Source: DASXKD01 sp963806145
GTDB lineage: Bacteria > Actinomycetota > Actinomycetes > Streptosporangiales > Streptosporangiaceae
Assembly (NCBI GenBank): GCA_963806145.1
Contig: CAWDXD010000032.1
Location: forward strand, 62,001-126,000
Direction: 5' to 3'
Length of the DNA: 64,000 nt
How positions within the stretch are numbered: the first letter of the stretch is position 1; each line of letters starts with the position of its first letter. This document shows, piece by piece, positions 17,010-25,524 of this stretch. The notes beneath the pieces were generated by a model. The model did not search any database and was not told the origin of the DNA. It saw only the letters and a list, made by a program, of their open reading frames with translations. The translations under genes and the position numbers were made by a program.

Positions 17010-17246
17010 TTACCTGTAGATTTTCCGGGCAATGGATGCACCGAGCACGCCGATGCACCAGCCTGCGAAGATGGCCCAGATGGTGGTACGGGATGTGCTG
17101 TGCAGGTCCCATACCATGAAGCCAGCCAGGAGGAATGCCCAGACGATCAGGCCGCCGATGACCCACACGGCGTAGGGTGGCCGATCCTCCACTGGCCTGC
17201 GCCACGCGAGTGGCCAGGGACGCATCTGGTGCAGGAGGATCCTCAC
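17010..17246 (-). CDS. Small two-helix membrane protein
   Basis: A 78-aa protein with membrane helices around residues 26-46 (AVWVIGGLIVWAFLLAGFMVW) and 53-72. The GTG start at 17246 overlaps the upstream 48-aa gene's TGA as GTGA, and TGAGG lies 8 bases before it. Short actinomycete membrane proteins of this kind have no known function. It is the second gene of a two-gene unit behind a palindromic operator. Confidence 0.55.
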   Translation of the reverse strand: MRILLHQMRPWPLAWRRPVEDRPPYAVWVIGGLIVWAFLLAGFMVWDLHSTSRTTIWAIFAGWCIGVLGASIARKIYR

Positions 17247-17389
17247 GGTAGTGCCTCAATTCTGACCCCAAAGGCGCGGAGGTGGCAGGACGCCCATGGG
17301 TTGATCAGGCGCCGTATGCCGTGTCGCGGGGGAGTCAGCCACCACCTGCGCAGGCCTTTCGCAGCGGTGTTGTCGTTGGGTGCGCGCAT
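17243..17389 (-). CDS. 48-aa basic protein, first gene of a small membrane-protein operon
   Basis: ATG 17389 follows a strong CAGGAGG and the frame ends in a TGA overlapping the next start. The peptide has an RRWWLTPPRHGIRRLINPW segment reminiscent of the N-terminus of short actinomycete membrane proteins, so this could be the soluble head of a split gene. The upstream palindrome at 17430-17459 marks a promoter. It is too short for firm assignment. Confidence 0.45.
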   Translation of the reverse strand: MRAPNDNTAAKGLRRWWLTPPRHGIRRLINPWASCHLRAFGVRIEALP

Positions 17390-17429
17390 CGGGATGCCTC
17401 CTGTCGCCTGTGGTGTCGGTCATCCGACC

Positions 17430-17459
17430 ATCTATAAAAATGATATCACTTTGATAGAT
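17430..17459. promoter_or_regulatory. 30-bp AT-rich operator-like palindrome
   Basis: ATCTAT (17430-17435) and ATAGAT (17454-17459) are symmetric about a central TGATATCA (17441-17448), all on one dyad axis. It is a conspicuous AT island in 70% GC DNA, about 40 bases upstream of the 48-aa gene start, and so a likely binding site for a dimeric repressor or activator of that operon. The rest of 17460-17646 is featureless. Confidence 0.6.
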
Positions 17460-17646
17460 GCAGCGCAAGGGGTCGGCTGGGCGGGTACGGCCGTGCCTGT
17501 GGCGAGCTCGATCGGCTGGTAAGACCGCGACGCTCCGGTCACTCACGGGATCAACGCGGAGGCGATGAGCCTGCTAAGCATGGTGCGGCAAGGTGTAGGC
17601 GTAGCCTTCCGAGCTGCCGTTCCGGCGACTGGTGGCCTCGGCTGGG

Positions 17647-18480
17647 TCAGGCTGCGCCGGGTTCGGGTTCGATGCCGTGCTCGCGGAGCAGGGCATGAAG
17701 GTGCTCGATTTCGTCGCTGAGCTGGCGGACCTTCTCGGCAAGGGATGGCAGGTCCGGGTGCGTGGCGGCCCACTCTTGCTGGCGCGAGGCCTGCTGCGCG
17801 AGCAGGTCCTTTTCCCGGTCGCGCAGCGACGCGGCCCGCTCATAGTCCTGGGCGTCGACGGCGGCGTGCCTGTCGCGCAGTACCTGCTCGATCTGCTGAT
17901 CCAGCTCGCCCGTGTCCGGACCGGTCCCGGTGCGCTGCTCGACAGCCGACAGCCGCGAGCCGATCGCATCGAGGCGGGAAGCGATCTCCGGCGGCAGCCG
18001 ACGTTCCCGCGCGCCCGCGGCGGAGGCCGCCGGCTCCTCGCCCCGGCGGCCGTGCAGCAGCTCGATCACCTGCTGGCGCACCCGGTTCAAGTCCGCGCCC
18101 AGCCTGACCAGCACCTGGGCGGCCACGCCCTCGCCCTCACGCAGCAGGCCCAGCAAGATGTGCTCGGTGCCGATGTAGTCGTGGCCAAGCTGCCTGGACT
18201 CACGCAGCGACAGCTCAAGGACCTTCTTGGCACGAGGGGTGAACGGGATATGCCCCGACGGGGCCTCCTGACCCTGGCCGATGATCTCCTCAACCTGCGC
18301 GCGCACCGCTTCCAGGCTGACCCCGAGCGACTCCAGGGCCTTGGCCGCCACGCCCTCGCCCTCGTGGATCAGGCCCAGCAGCAGGTGCTCGGTGCCGATG
18401 TAGTTGTGATTGAGCATCCTGGCTTCCTCCTGCGCCAGGACCACAACCCTCCGCGCCCGGTCGGTGAACCGCTCGAACAT
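17647..18480 (-). CDS. Clp N-terminal domain protein with UVR motif, no ATPase
   Basis: A 277-aa protein. Two Clp-N repeats (MFERFTDRARRVVVLAQEEA at residue 1, then the repeat starting FTPRAKKVLELSLRESRQLG near 81), a charged linker, and a UVR-like segment (HAAVDAQDYERAASLRDREKDL) near 215-240, ending in a coiled coil. ClpC has this N-terminal order but follows it with two AAA modules, which are absent here. It may act as a stand-alone adaptor or a decoy of ClpC. ATG 18480 gives the canonical MFERFT start; the open extension to 18708 is not convincing. Confidence 0.8.
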   Translation of the reverse strand: MFERFTDRARRVVVLAQEEARMLNHNYIGTEHLLLGLIHEGEGVAAKALESLGVSLEAVRAQVEEIIGQGQEAPSGHIPFTPRAKKVLELSLRESRQLGHDYIGTEHILLGLLREGEGVAAQVLVRLGADLNRVRQQVIELLHGRRGEEPAASAAGARERRLPPEIASRLDAIGSRLSAVEQRTGTGPDTGELDQQIEQVLRDRHAAVDAQDYERAASLRDREKDLLAQQASRQQEWAATHPDLPSLAEKVRQLSDEIEHLHALLREHGIEPEPGAA

Positions 18481-18740
18481 CTTCTGCCGCACCCTTCTGG
18501 CAGCCGCTGGCCGACCGCGCAGACGCTGACCCGGCAAGCTCAGCCCGCGCCCGGGGCGGCGACCCTCCCACCATAAGCGCCCAACCGGCCAGCACAGCGC
18601 CTGATCCTGGGCGGCACCCGCCCGATCCGCACCATCGGCCCGACACAGCGCGGCCCCCGCAGGCACAGACCATTTCATCAGCCGCCCTCTACCAAGCGCC
18701 TGAGCCATCTCGGAGGTGGCCAGATCGGATCTCAGCCGGA

Positions 18741-20540
18741 TCAGCGCGGCTGGTGACCGAGGCTGTTCACGCTGGTGGTGGTGCGCAGATACCTCGGCTC
18801 TGTGGCGACTGGCCGTGGTGGTGTATGCCTTTGTGGCGGGGCGGCAGGGTCGCGCCGAGATCTTGTGATCTTGACGGTGGGGGCTGGGTAGCCGTTGAAG
18901 GCGCTGCGGCCTGAGTAGCAGGTGGTGTAGGCGCCGGCGTTGCCGATCAACACGCGGTCACCGGCGCAGGGCTTGGGCAGCCATACCTGGTCGAGGATGG
19001 TGTCCTGGCTGTCGCAACTGGGCCCGGTCAGGGTGCAGGGCACGAGCGTCCTGCCCTGGGCGGCGGGGATGGTGACCGGGAAGCGCAGTTCGCGGCCGGA
19101 TTCCAGCGCCTCGATCAGGCCATGGAATGCGCCGGTATCCAGGCTGACCCGCAGCGTGCCGTGTCGCCATGCCGTGCCGACTACCGATGCGATCATGGTG
19201 CCGGCAGGGGCGGCGATCGCGCGGCCGGGTTCGCAGGCCAGTTGCACGGGGTAGGGCAACTCGGCTGCCGCGGTTTTGATCGCGGCGGCGTAGTCGGCCA
19301 GCGGCGGCGGGTCGGTATCGTAGCGGACCGGGAATCCGCCTCCCACGTCGAGCATGGCCAGCCTGATCCCGTCGGCGGCCAGGGCAGTCATGATCTGCGC
19401 GCAGCGGCGGATGGGATCGTCCCACGCCTTGGGGTCCATGGTCTGTGATCCGACGTGGAATGCCAGCCCGTACGGGTTCAGGCCCAGTGACCTTGCCAGC
19501 CGCGCCAGTCCCGGGGCCTGCTCGGGCCGGATCCCGAACTTACCCTGGTCGCCGACCGTGCCATCGGCACCGGCGTCCAAGCGCAGTAGCACCGCGGACC
19601 CGGGGGCGCTCCGGGCGATCTTGTGCAGTTCGGTATCGCTGTCGGCGGCGAACCGCCAGACCCCGGCCTTGTAGGCGCGGGCGATGTCATGGGCGGGTTT
19701 GACCGGGTGGGTGAAAAGCACCTCAGACGCGTCCGCGCCAGCCCGGATCGCTGCACGGACCTCGGCCCAGGAGGCGGCCTCAAACCGGCACCCGGCTGCG
19801 TGCAGGCAGGCCAGCAGCCGGGAATGGGGGTTTGCCTTGACCGCGTAGTGGACGGCTACTCCAGGCAGTGCTGCGGCCAGCTCGGCGAAGGTGTCCTTAG
19901 CCCGGGCGAGATCGAGCAGCACATACGGGGTGGCCGGCTGCGCGCCGGGGACGGTCCAGGCTGCGCTCCGGCGGGCCGAGGCCTCCGTGCCATACCAGGC
20001 CACGTCCGCGGCAACCTTGCCGACCGCGAACCCCAGCCATATCCCACCGGGCAGTGGCCGGGCCAGCCACGCAGCCCCGGCCAGGCACCCCGGGCGGATC
20101 AGGAACCCGTCCAGCGCTTCTGCGAGCACGCACGAGGCCAGCTGTTCTGTGATCGCGTGCCATGTCCCGGCGGCTAGCCTCCGCAAACCGTCCAGGTGGG
20201 CCGTGGCCCGGCGGGCCGCAGTCGTCGCCTTTACCCCGACGCACCCATAAAACCCCAGGGCTTCGCAGATGGTGGCCAGCCCGGCGGCGGCCAGAAGCGA
20301 CCCGGCGGTCAGGTACCCGGCGGTGAAACCGCTGATAGCGGCGATGGTGCCGCACACCTCGGCCAGCCCGAACCGGGCCCGCCACGTCTGCCACCACCCC
20401 GCCCTGGCTGGCGGCATGCAGCGGTCAGTCGCCCGCCGCCCAGATACGGCACTGCCGGGAACATCCCCGGCCGGCAACGCCGGCATGCCCTCGGCGCTCC
20501 TAACCGCCAGCGCCGCAGCCGTAACCCCGCGCTCGCTCAT
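18741..20540 (-). CDS. Membrane-anchored type III PLP decarboxylase (ornithine/diaminopimelate type)
   Basis: A 599-aa protein. Residues ~55-195 hold several hydrophobic helices. From ~205 a fold-III PLP decarboxylase follows: YAVKANP with the PLP Lys near 232, HVGSQ near 363, DVGGGFPVRYDTDPP, CEPGRA, GPSCDSQDT with the catalytic Cys near 505, and GNAGAYTTCY. These residues fit ornithine/lysine or related diamine decarboxylases. The start ATG 20540 has GGGGGATC upstream. The membrane domain fused to the N-terminus is unusual. It may make a polyamine at the membrane; the substrate is inferred only from the family. Confidence 0.8.
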   Translation of the reverse strand: MSERGVTAAALAVRSAEGMPALPAGDVPGSAVSGRRATDRCMPPARAGWWQTWRARFGLAEVCGTIAAISGFTAGYLTAGSLLAAAGLATICEALGFYGCVGVKATTAARRATAHLDGLRRLAAGTWHAITEQLASCVLAEALDGFLIRPGCLAGAAWLARPLPGGIWLGFAVGKVAADVAWYGTEASARRSAAWTVPGAQPATPYVLLDLARAKDTFAELAAALPGVAVHYAVKANPHSRLLACLHAAGCRFEAASWAEVRAAIRAGADASEVLFTHPVKPAHDIARAYKAGVWRFAADSDTELHKIARSAPGSAVLLRLDAGADGTVGDQGKFGIRPEQAPGLARLARSLGLNPYGLAFHVGSQTMDPKAWDDPIRRCAQIMTALAADGIRLAMLDVGGGFPVRYDTDPPPLADYAAAIKTAAAELPYPVQLACEPGRAIAAPAGTMIASVVGTAWRHGTLRVSLDTGAFHGLIEALESGRELRFPVTIPAAQGRTLVPCTLTGPSCDSQDTILDQVWLPKPCAGDRVLIGNAGAYTTCYSGRSAFNGYPAPTVKITRSRRDPAAPPQRHTPPRPVATEPRYLRTTTSVNSLGHQPR

Positions 20541-20778
20541 GCTGATCCCCCGTCATCCGCACCTTCCCGCAACGCGGGTAGTGCCCTCTGTAAATAGGGG
20601 AGGCCAGCGCGGTCTTGATACACGATTTAAGGCGAGATTGCGCGGACATGACGCTGAACGTTCGGTGCCCGCGCCTCCGTGGAGGGGAGCGTGCCGAGCT
20701 GCGGGTGCGGCAACAGGCGCCGGCGAGCTGGCCCATGCGTGCGCCGCGGCGCGGGCCGCCAGTCCCCGGCCTTAAGAG

Positions 20779-20797
20779 CCGCTCACCGGCTCCCAGG
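20779..20797 (+). repeat. Right 19-bp direct repeat of tRNA-Thr-like att core
   Basis: CCGCTCACCGGCTCCCAGG, identical to 14314-14332. A further 13-base match (CACCGGCTCCCAG) lies at 21027-21039. The pair likely marks the ends of an integrated segment. I see no other supported feature in 20541-20865 apart from a CCCGCAACGCGGG hairpin near 20566-20578. Confidence 0.6.
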
Positions 20798-20865
20798 TCA
20801 GGCCCAGTCTGTGTGCCTGCATATGAGGCCCGGGGCAGGTGTCCCTGCCCCTGTAGCCTTCGCGA

Positions 20866-21003
20866 ATGGATGAGTGCGTTTTCTGCCCTATTGCGGCCGG
20901 TGAGGTAGACGCCGACCTAGTGGCCCGAGGTTCCCCGCTCGGAGCGTCTCCAGCAAACGGCCCGCATCCGGCAGGTGCTCACATCCAGCGCTTACCCGGC
21001 TGA
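20866..21003 (+). pseudogene. Truncated HIT-family protein start
   Basis: The ATG at 20866 opens MDECVFCPIAAGEVDADLVA, which matches the N-terminus of HIT (histidine triad) nucleotide hydrolases with its zinc-binding CxxC. After about 21 residues the similarity ends, and the frame stops at 21003 after 45 codons; the HxHxH region is missing. It looks like a remnant cut by recombination next to the att repeat. Between 21004 and 21178 I see nothing else convincing. Confidence 0.5.
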
Positions 21004-21178
21004 GCGCTAGCTCCTCGACGAGGGCCCACCGGCTCCCAGATCCCGGTTCCGCGTCCGCGCTCAGCCGGGCCGTTTCGCCGCCGCATGGCACGACGACATC
21101 TACGACATTTGCGGGTTCAACGGCCCTGGCCTGCTCGTTCATACTTCACGAGCATGGCGCCGGGGGCGGGAGCTCAGT

Positions 21179-22592
21179 TTGAAGATTGACACAACGGGGG
21201 TTGCTCAGCTGCTGGCGGCGCTTGCCACACTGCTGGTGGCCGCGCACGCGCTGGGGGCGCTGTTCGCTCGCTTCCGGCAGCCGAGGGTGATAGGTGAGAT
21301 CGCCGCCGGGCTGGTACTCGGGCCGACGCTGCTCGGGCACGTGGCGCCGGGCGCGGCATCCTGGCTGTTTCCCGCGGCCGGCGTGACACCGACGGTGCTC
21401 GGCGCGGTTTACCAGCTTGGCCTGCTGTTGTTGCTGTTCTGCTCCGGCGCGCAGATCAGTGCCACCCACAAGCGGGGCGAGAACAAGACGGTGGGCTGGA
21501 TCTTCACCACCGGCACGGTCCTGCCCTTCTTCGCCGGGCTGGGGCTGCTGCACGTCCTGGACCTGCGGTCTTCGTGGGGCCCGCACGCCAACGCGGCCTC
21601 GTTCCTGCTCATTTTCGCGATCGCCATGGCGGTGACGAGCATTCCGGTGATCTCGAAGATCATGCACGACCTGGGCATCCTGGACACTCCGTTCGCCCGG
21701 GTGGTGCTCGGGGTCGCGGTGGCCGAGGACATCGTCTTGTACGTGATCCTGGCGGTGTCCCTCGGCCTTGCCCAGACAGGTACGGGAGCACTCTTCGGGC
21801 TGCCGCCGCTGTTGGGGATCGGGCCCGGCACGGCCGCTGACATGGCCTACCACGTGGTGGCCACGCTGGCCGTGCTGGGAGCGGCGCTGACGTTCGGCCC
21901 GCGCATCTACCGGGTGGCCGCGGTCTCGCGGCTCAACCTGATCCGCCAGGCCAGCCCGGTCGCCTATGACCTGGCACTCATGCTCGCCGCGACGCTGCTC
22001 TGCCTGTTCCTGGGCATCGAGGGTTTCTTCGGCGCGTTCGTCGCCGGCGTCGCGGTCGGCCGGGCCACGGGCACCGCAGACGGCCGACGGACGCACCGCA
22101 GCGGGCGGGAAGAACGCAGCTGGCGGGGGGATCGCGCCGGACGCCATCCGCTCCATCCAGGGCTTCGCGTTCGCCTTCTTCATCCCCATCTACTTCGCCA
22201 TCGTCGGCCTGCAACTGGACCTGAGCCGCGGCTTCAGCGTCGGGTTCTTCCTGCTCTTCCTGGTGCTGGCGTGCGCCGTCAAGGCGGGGAGCGTCTACCT
22301 GGGCGCGCGGCTGGCCGGCCAGGCCAGCGCTTCGTCGCTGAACCTGGCGGTGGCGCTGAACGCCAGAGGCGGCCCAGGGATCGTCGTGGCATCCGTTGCC
22401 TACGGGGCAGGCATCATCGACCAGCCGTTCTACGCGGTGCTGGTCATGCTGGCGATCGTGACCTCGCTCTTCGCCGGGTCGTGGCTCGCCCATGTGCCCA
22501 GGGAGCGGCTGCTGGCCGAAGAGGGCCTGCCCGCGTGGCGACGGCCGTGGCGCGCGGGGCGGGGACCGGCTCCCGAGCCGGCCGACCCGTAA
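21179..22592 (+). pseudogene. CPA2-type cation/proton antiporter (Kef/NapA-like), frameshifted
   Basis: From TTG 21179 (GGGAG upstream) the frame encodes about 300 residues with some nine membrane helices, including RQPRVIGEIAAGLVLGPTLLG and VAVAEDIVLYVILA, typical of monovalent cation:proton antiporters. Near 22075-22095 the coding signal moves +1: the C-terminal helices (GFAFAFFIPIYFAIVGLQLDL, LNARGGPGIVVAS) continue in the other frame to 22592. A single-base indel explains it. Correcting it restores a ~470-aa transporter. Whether this is a true mutation or an assembly error is open. Confidence 0.75.
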
Positions 22593-22638
22593 CGCGGCGG
22601 TGTTACGGGCCGGCGCTTCGATGATTGGAGGGGTTGCT

Positions 22639-23295
22639 ATGACGGCGGTGCCGCTAGCAGGCGCGCATGGGGTGATCGGAGGGGTTGCGGTGGAGGCTCC
22701 GGCCGTCCATGCCACCGCCGACGTGGATGAGACCGCGGACCTGGGGCCGGGCACCACGGTGTGGCATCTGGCCCAGATACGGGAGAACGCGCGGCTCGGG
22801 ACCGACTGCATCGTCGGGCGGGGTGCCTACGTCGGCCCGGGGGTCGTCGTCGGCGACCAGGTCAAGCTGCAGAACTATGCGCTCGTCTATGAGCCGGCCC
22901 GGCTGGAGGACCAGGTCTTCATCGGTCCCGCGGTGATCCTCACGAACGATCTTTTCCCGCGCTCCGCCGACGCGAGCGGGAAGCTGAAGCGGCCGGCGGA
23001 CTGGGAGGCGCTCGGCGTCGTGGTCCGGCGGGGCGCATCGATCGGGGCACGGGCCGTGGTCCTCCCGGGAGTGGCCGTGGGCTGCTGGGCGATGATCGCC
23101 GCCGCGGCCGTGGTGACCAAGGACGTTCCCGATTTCGCGCTGGTCGCCGGGATCCCGGCCCGCCGGACCGGCTGGGTCGGCCGGGCCGGCGTCAAGCTGG
23201 TGGCCGACGGAGCCGGCCGGTGGCGCTGCCCGCAGACCGGCGAACGGTACCTGGAGTCCGGCGAGACGCTCACCCCGCTGGCGGGCCAGGCCTGA
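22639..23295 (+). CDS. Left-handed beta-helix N-acetyltransferase (WbpD/WlbB-like)
   Basis: A 218-aa protein of hexapeptide repeats (IRENARLGTDCIVGRGAYVG, VGDQVKLQNYALVYEPARL) with FIGPAVILTNDLFPR and RRGASIGARAVVLPGV, the pattern of acetyl-CoA:amino-sugar acetyltransferases of the WbpD/WlbB type. An extra C-terminal ~30 residues has CPQTGERY. ATG 22639 follows GGAGGGG. With the dehydrogenase and aminotransferase at 34.0-36.2 kb it would complete a diacetamido sugar nucleotide. It is transcribed towards the glycan operon (convergent). Confidence 0.8.
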   Translation: MTAVPLAGAHGVIGGVAVEAPAVHATADVDETADLGPGTTVWHLAQIRENARLGTDCIVGRGAYVGPGVVVGDQVKLQNYALVYEPARLEDQVFIGPAVILTNDLFPRSADASGKLKRPADWEALGVVVRRGASIGARAVVLPGVAVGCWAMIAAAAVVTKDVPDFALVAGIPARRTGWVGRAGVKLVADGAGRWRCPQTGERYLESGETLTPLAGQA

Positions 23296-23358
23296 GCCCG
23301 GCACCACGGGGCGCAGCCGCGACGGGCCCGGCCGCCGCATAGTCCCCGGCGGGAGTCC

Positions 23359-24195
23359 TCAGAAGTTCGGGCGCAGCCAGGGGCGGTCCCGCACCCAGTA
23401 CTGCGCCCTCAGGCTGTAGTGCTGGCCGTCCAGGCCAGCGGGCGGGCCGTCGTGCCAGTCGCCCGAGTACCAGGCACCGACGCATCCCCAGATGTCACCG
23501 GCGCGGTAGACGCCGCGAGACTGATTGCCGTGCTGGCGCAGCCACCATACCCAGCCCTCGTAGCATCCCCTCAGCCAGCCGCCGAGCACGTCGACGGCCG
23601 CGGCGGTGGAGTCGCGGTTCCACGGGAACACGCCGGGCCAGCTGGTGGACTTGGTGCCGACGATCCCGAACGTGACCGGGCACGGCGGGCGCCGGTATCC
23701 GGGCAGGCAGCGAGCCTGGTCGGGCACGTAGTCTCCCTGGTTGCGCTGGTACCAGTCCGATTCCATGTAGGCAATGGCGCGGAACAGGTTGTCCGGCAGC
23801 CCCCACTTCACCGCCGCCCACTGGAAGATCTCATCGGTGGTGCCGGTGAAGCGGCCGGAGATCCGGCCGATGATGTACCTGTTCCAGCGCGGATCGTGCG
23901 CGTGCGTGGCCACCTGCTCGCGCCGGAGCCGCAGGTGGCGGGGCATGACCTGATTGAACGGGGCGTTGGCGCGCCGTGGCTCCCAGGTGGACCGGCGGAC
24001 CTTGGCGGCCGCGGCGGAATCACCGGGCAGCGAGCCGAACGAGCCGACCGGCTGCAGGGCGAAATACCCGTCGGGCGGCGGAGGAACGTTCTCCGAGACC
24101 TCCCCGCCCCGCGGCTGGGCGACCTCCAGGGCCACCACCGTGCTCAAGATGATCAGGCCGATCACCAGCAGCGTCGAGAACAAGGGCCGAAGCAT
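23359..24195 (-). CDS. Membrane-anchored lytic transglycosylase-like protein
   Basis: A 278-aa protein with an N-terminal signal anchor (LFSTLLVIGLIILSTVVAL), then a lysozyme-like region: WGLPDNLFRAIAYMESDWYQ holds the candidate catalytic Glu, followed by GIVGTKSTSWPGVFPW and a Trp-rich tail. It resembles secreted SLT-domain proteins acting on peptidoglycan or glycan. ATG 24195 has no clear ribosome binding site, so the start is uncertain. As the last gene of the glycan operon it may open a path through the wall or trim the polymer. Confidence 0.6.
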   Translation of the reverse strand: MLRPLFSTLLVIGLIILSTVVALEVAQPRGGEVSENVPPPPDGYFALQPVGSFGSLPGDSAAAAKVRRSTWEPRRANAPFNQVMPRHLRLRREQVATHAHDPRWNRYIIGRISGRFTGTTDEIFQWAAVKWGLPDNLFRAIAYMESDWYQRNQGDYVPDQARCLPGYRRPPCPVTFGIVGTKSTSWPGVFPWNRDSTAAAVDVLGGWLRGCYEGWVWWLRQHGNQSRGVYRAGDIWGCVGAWYSGDWHDGPPAGLDGQHYSLRAQYWVRDRPWLRPNF

Positions 24196-24253
24196 GCCGG
24201 GAACGCCGGTCAACCCCCGTGCCTTTCCGGCTCGAGGCTGGCCGGGCGCAGGC

Positions 24254-25510
24254 CTACCAGCGCCCCCGGTGCGGCCGGATCCGGCCCGGGCCGGCCCGGG
24301 CACCGTCACGGATGCTCTCGAAGGCACCGTCACGGGCCATAGCGTCCGGCGGGCAGGCCCGCCGCAGTTCGGCCGCGATCTCCGGGGGAGTGAACCAGAA
24401 GGGCAGGTCACGGCCTTCGGCGAGACGCTCGCGCAGTTCGGTGCCGGAGATGGAGAAGGCCGCGTCTCCCGGCGGCACCTCATCCTCCGGCAGGTAGGCA
24501 CCGCGGTCCGGCAGGTACACCAGCCGCCGGAACGTCATGATCTCGATCCCGAGCTCCCCGGCGTGCCGCTTCAGCAGTTCCTGGGCGGCATACGGCTCGT
24601 AGAACGGCCGCCCGGCGGCGTCGGCACCCGGGCCGGCGTGATCGCGGCCAACGATGAAATGCGTCGCGCCGTAGTTCCTGCGGATGATCGCGTGCCACAG
24701 CGCCTCCCGGGGCCCGGCCATCCGCATGGCCAGCGGCAGCAGCGACAACAGCACCCGGCCCGGCGGGTAGTACCGCAGGATCGCCTGATAACACCGCACC
24801 CGGGTGGCGTGATCGATGTCGCCGGGCTTGGTCGGCCCCACCACCGGATGGAGCAGGACGTGCGCGTCGGCCTGCCCTGCCGCCCGGAGGGTGAGTTCCA
24901 GGTGCGCCCGGTGCATCGGGTTGCGGGTCTGGAACGCCACCACCCGCGACCAGCCGCGCCGCCGGAACTCGGCGCGCAGTTCCGCGGGCGTATGGCGGAT
25001 CGGCGGGAAGGCCGGGCGCGGGGGCGGCCGCACCACGTCCAGCTCACCCGTGACGTACCGGGGATGAACGTGCCGGAGCAGGTAGCGGGCCCCGGCATGG
25101 GCCGGGTCGGCGGTCCCGAATACCGCGTCGGCTTCGGCGGCGAGGTCAGGCCGCCAGGACTCGGTGACATGCAATACGCCAAGCAGGGTGTCGTCGTGGT
25201 CCCGCAGCGCCAGGCTCCGCCCGGGAGGAACCATCGTCGCCAGCTCCTCCGGCAGGTCCAGGGTGACCGGGATGGGCCACAGGGTCCCGTCCGCCAGGCG
25301 CATGGACTCACACACCCGCGCATAGTCGTCCCGGCCAAGGAAGCCGCGCAGCGGTGCGAACCCGCCGCAGGAAAGCAACTCCAGATCGGCGCGCTGGCGC
25401 CGGGTGAGCTGCCAGGACGGCAGCTTCGCGGCACGGCGGTCGAACGCCGCGGCCTCGCGGGCCGGCCTGGCCGGGGCGCCGGGCGCCGGCCGGATGACGG
25501 TGACAGTCAC
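24254..25510 (-). CDS. sat: Sulfate adenylyltransferase (ATP sulfurylase)
   Basis: A 418-aa monofunctional ATP sulfurylase that makes APS from ATP and sulfate. The PUA-like N-terminal domain is followed by the catalytic domain with QTRNPMHRAHLE (QxRNPxHxxH), GPTKPGDI, and GRDHAGPG. The C-terminus lacks an APS kinase domain. GTG 25510 is chosen with AGGAG 5 bases upstream, 14 bases after the sulfotransferase stop. Position inside a glycan operon next to a sulfotransferase implies a supply of activated sulfate for modification, not assimilation. The required APS kinase must be elsewhere. Confidence 0.9.
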   Translation of the reverse strand: MTVTVIRPAPGAPARPAREAAAFDRRAAKLPSWQLTRRQRADLELLSCGGFAPLRGFLGRDDYARVCESMRLADGTLWPIPVTLDLPEELATMVPPGRSLALRDHDDTLLGVLHVTESWRPDLAAEADAVFGTADPAHAGARYLLRHVHPRYVTGELDVVRPPPRPAFPPIRHTPAELRAEFRRRGWSRVVAFQTRNPMHRAHLELTLRAAGQADAHVLLHPVVGPTKPGDIDHATRVRCYQAILRYYPPGRVLLSLLPLAMRMAGPREALWHAIIRRNYGATHFIVGRDHAGPGADAAGRPFYEPYAAQELLKRHAGELGIEIMTFRRLVYLPDRGAYLPEDEVPPGDAAFSISGTELRERLAEGRDLPFWFTPPEIAAELRRACPPDAMARDGAFESIRDGARAGPGRIRPHRGRW

Positions 25511-25524
25511 CACTACTCCTGTCG

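Noticed and set aside
20888..21142. 84-aa minus-strand frame with DAGRLLETLRAGNLGPLG
   Set aside because: Overlaps the HIT remnant on the other strand, no ribosome binding site, no family recognised; too weak to list.
21146..22189. 347-aa frame antisense to the antiporter
   Set aside because: Hydrophilic Arg/Gln/His-rich shadow with no domain; the plus-strand transporter is clear.
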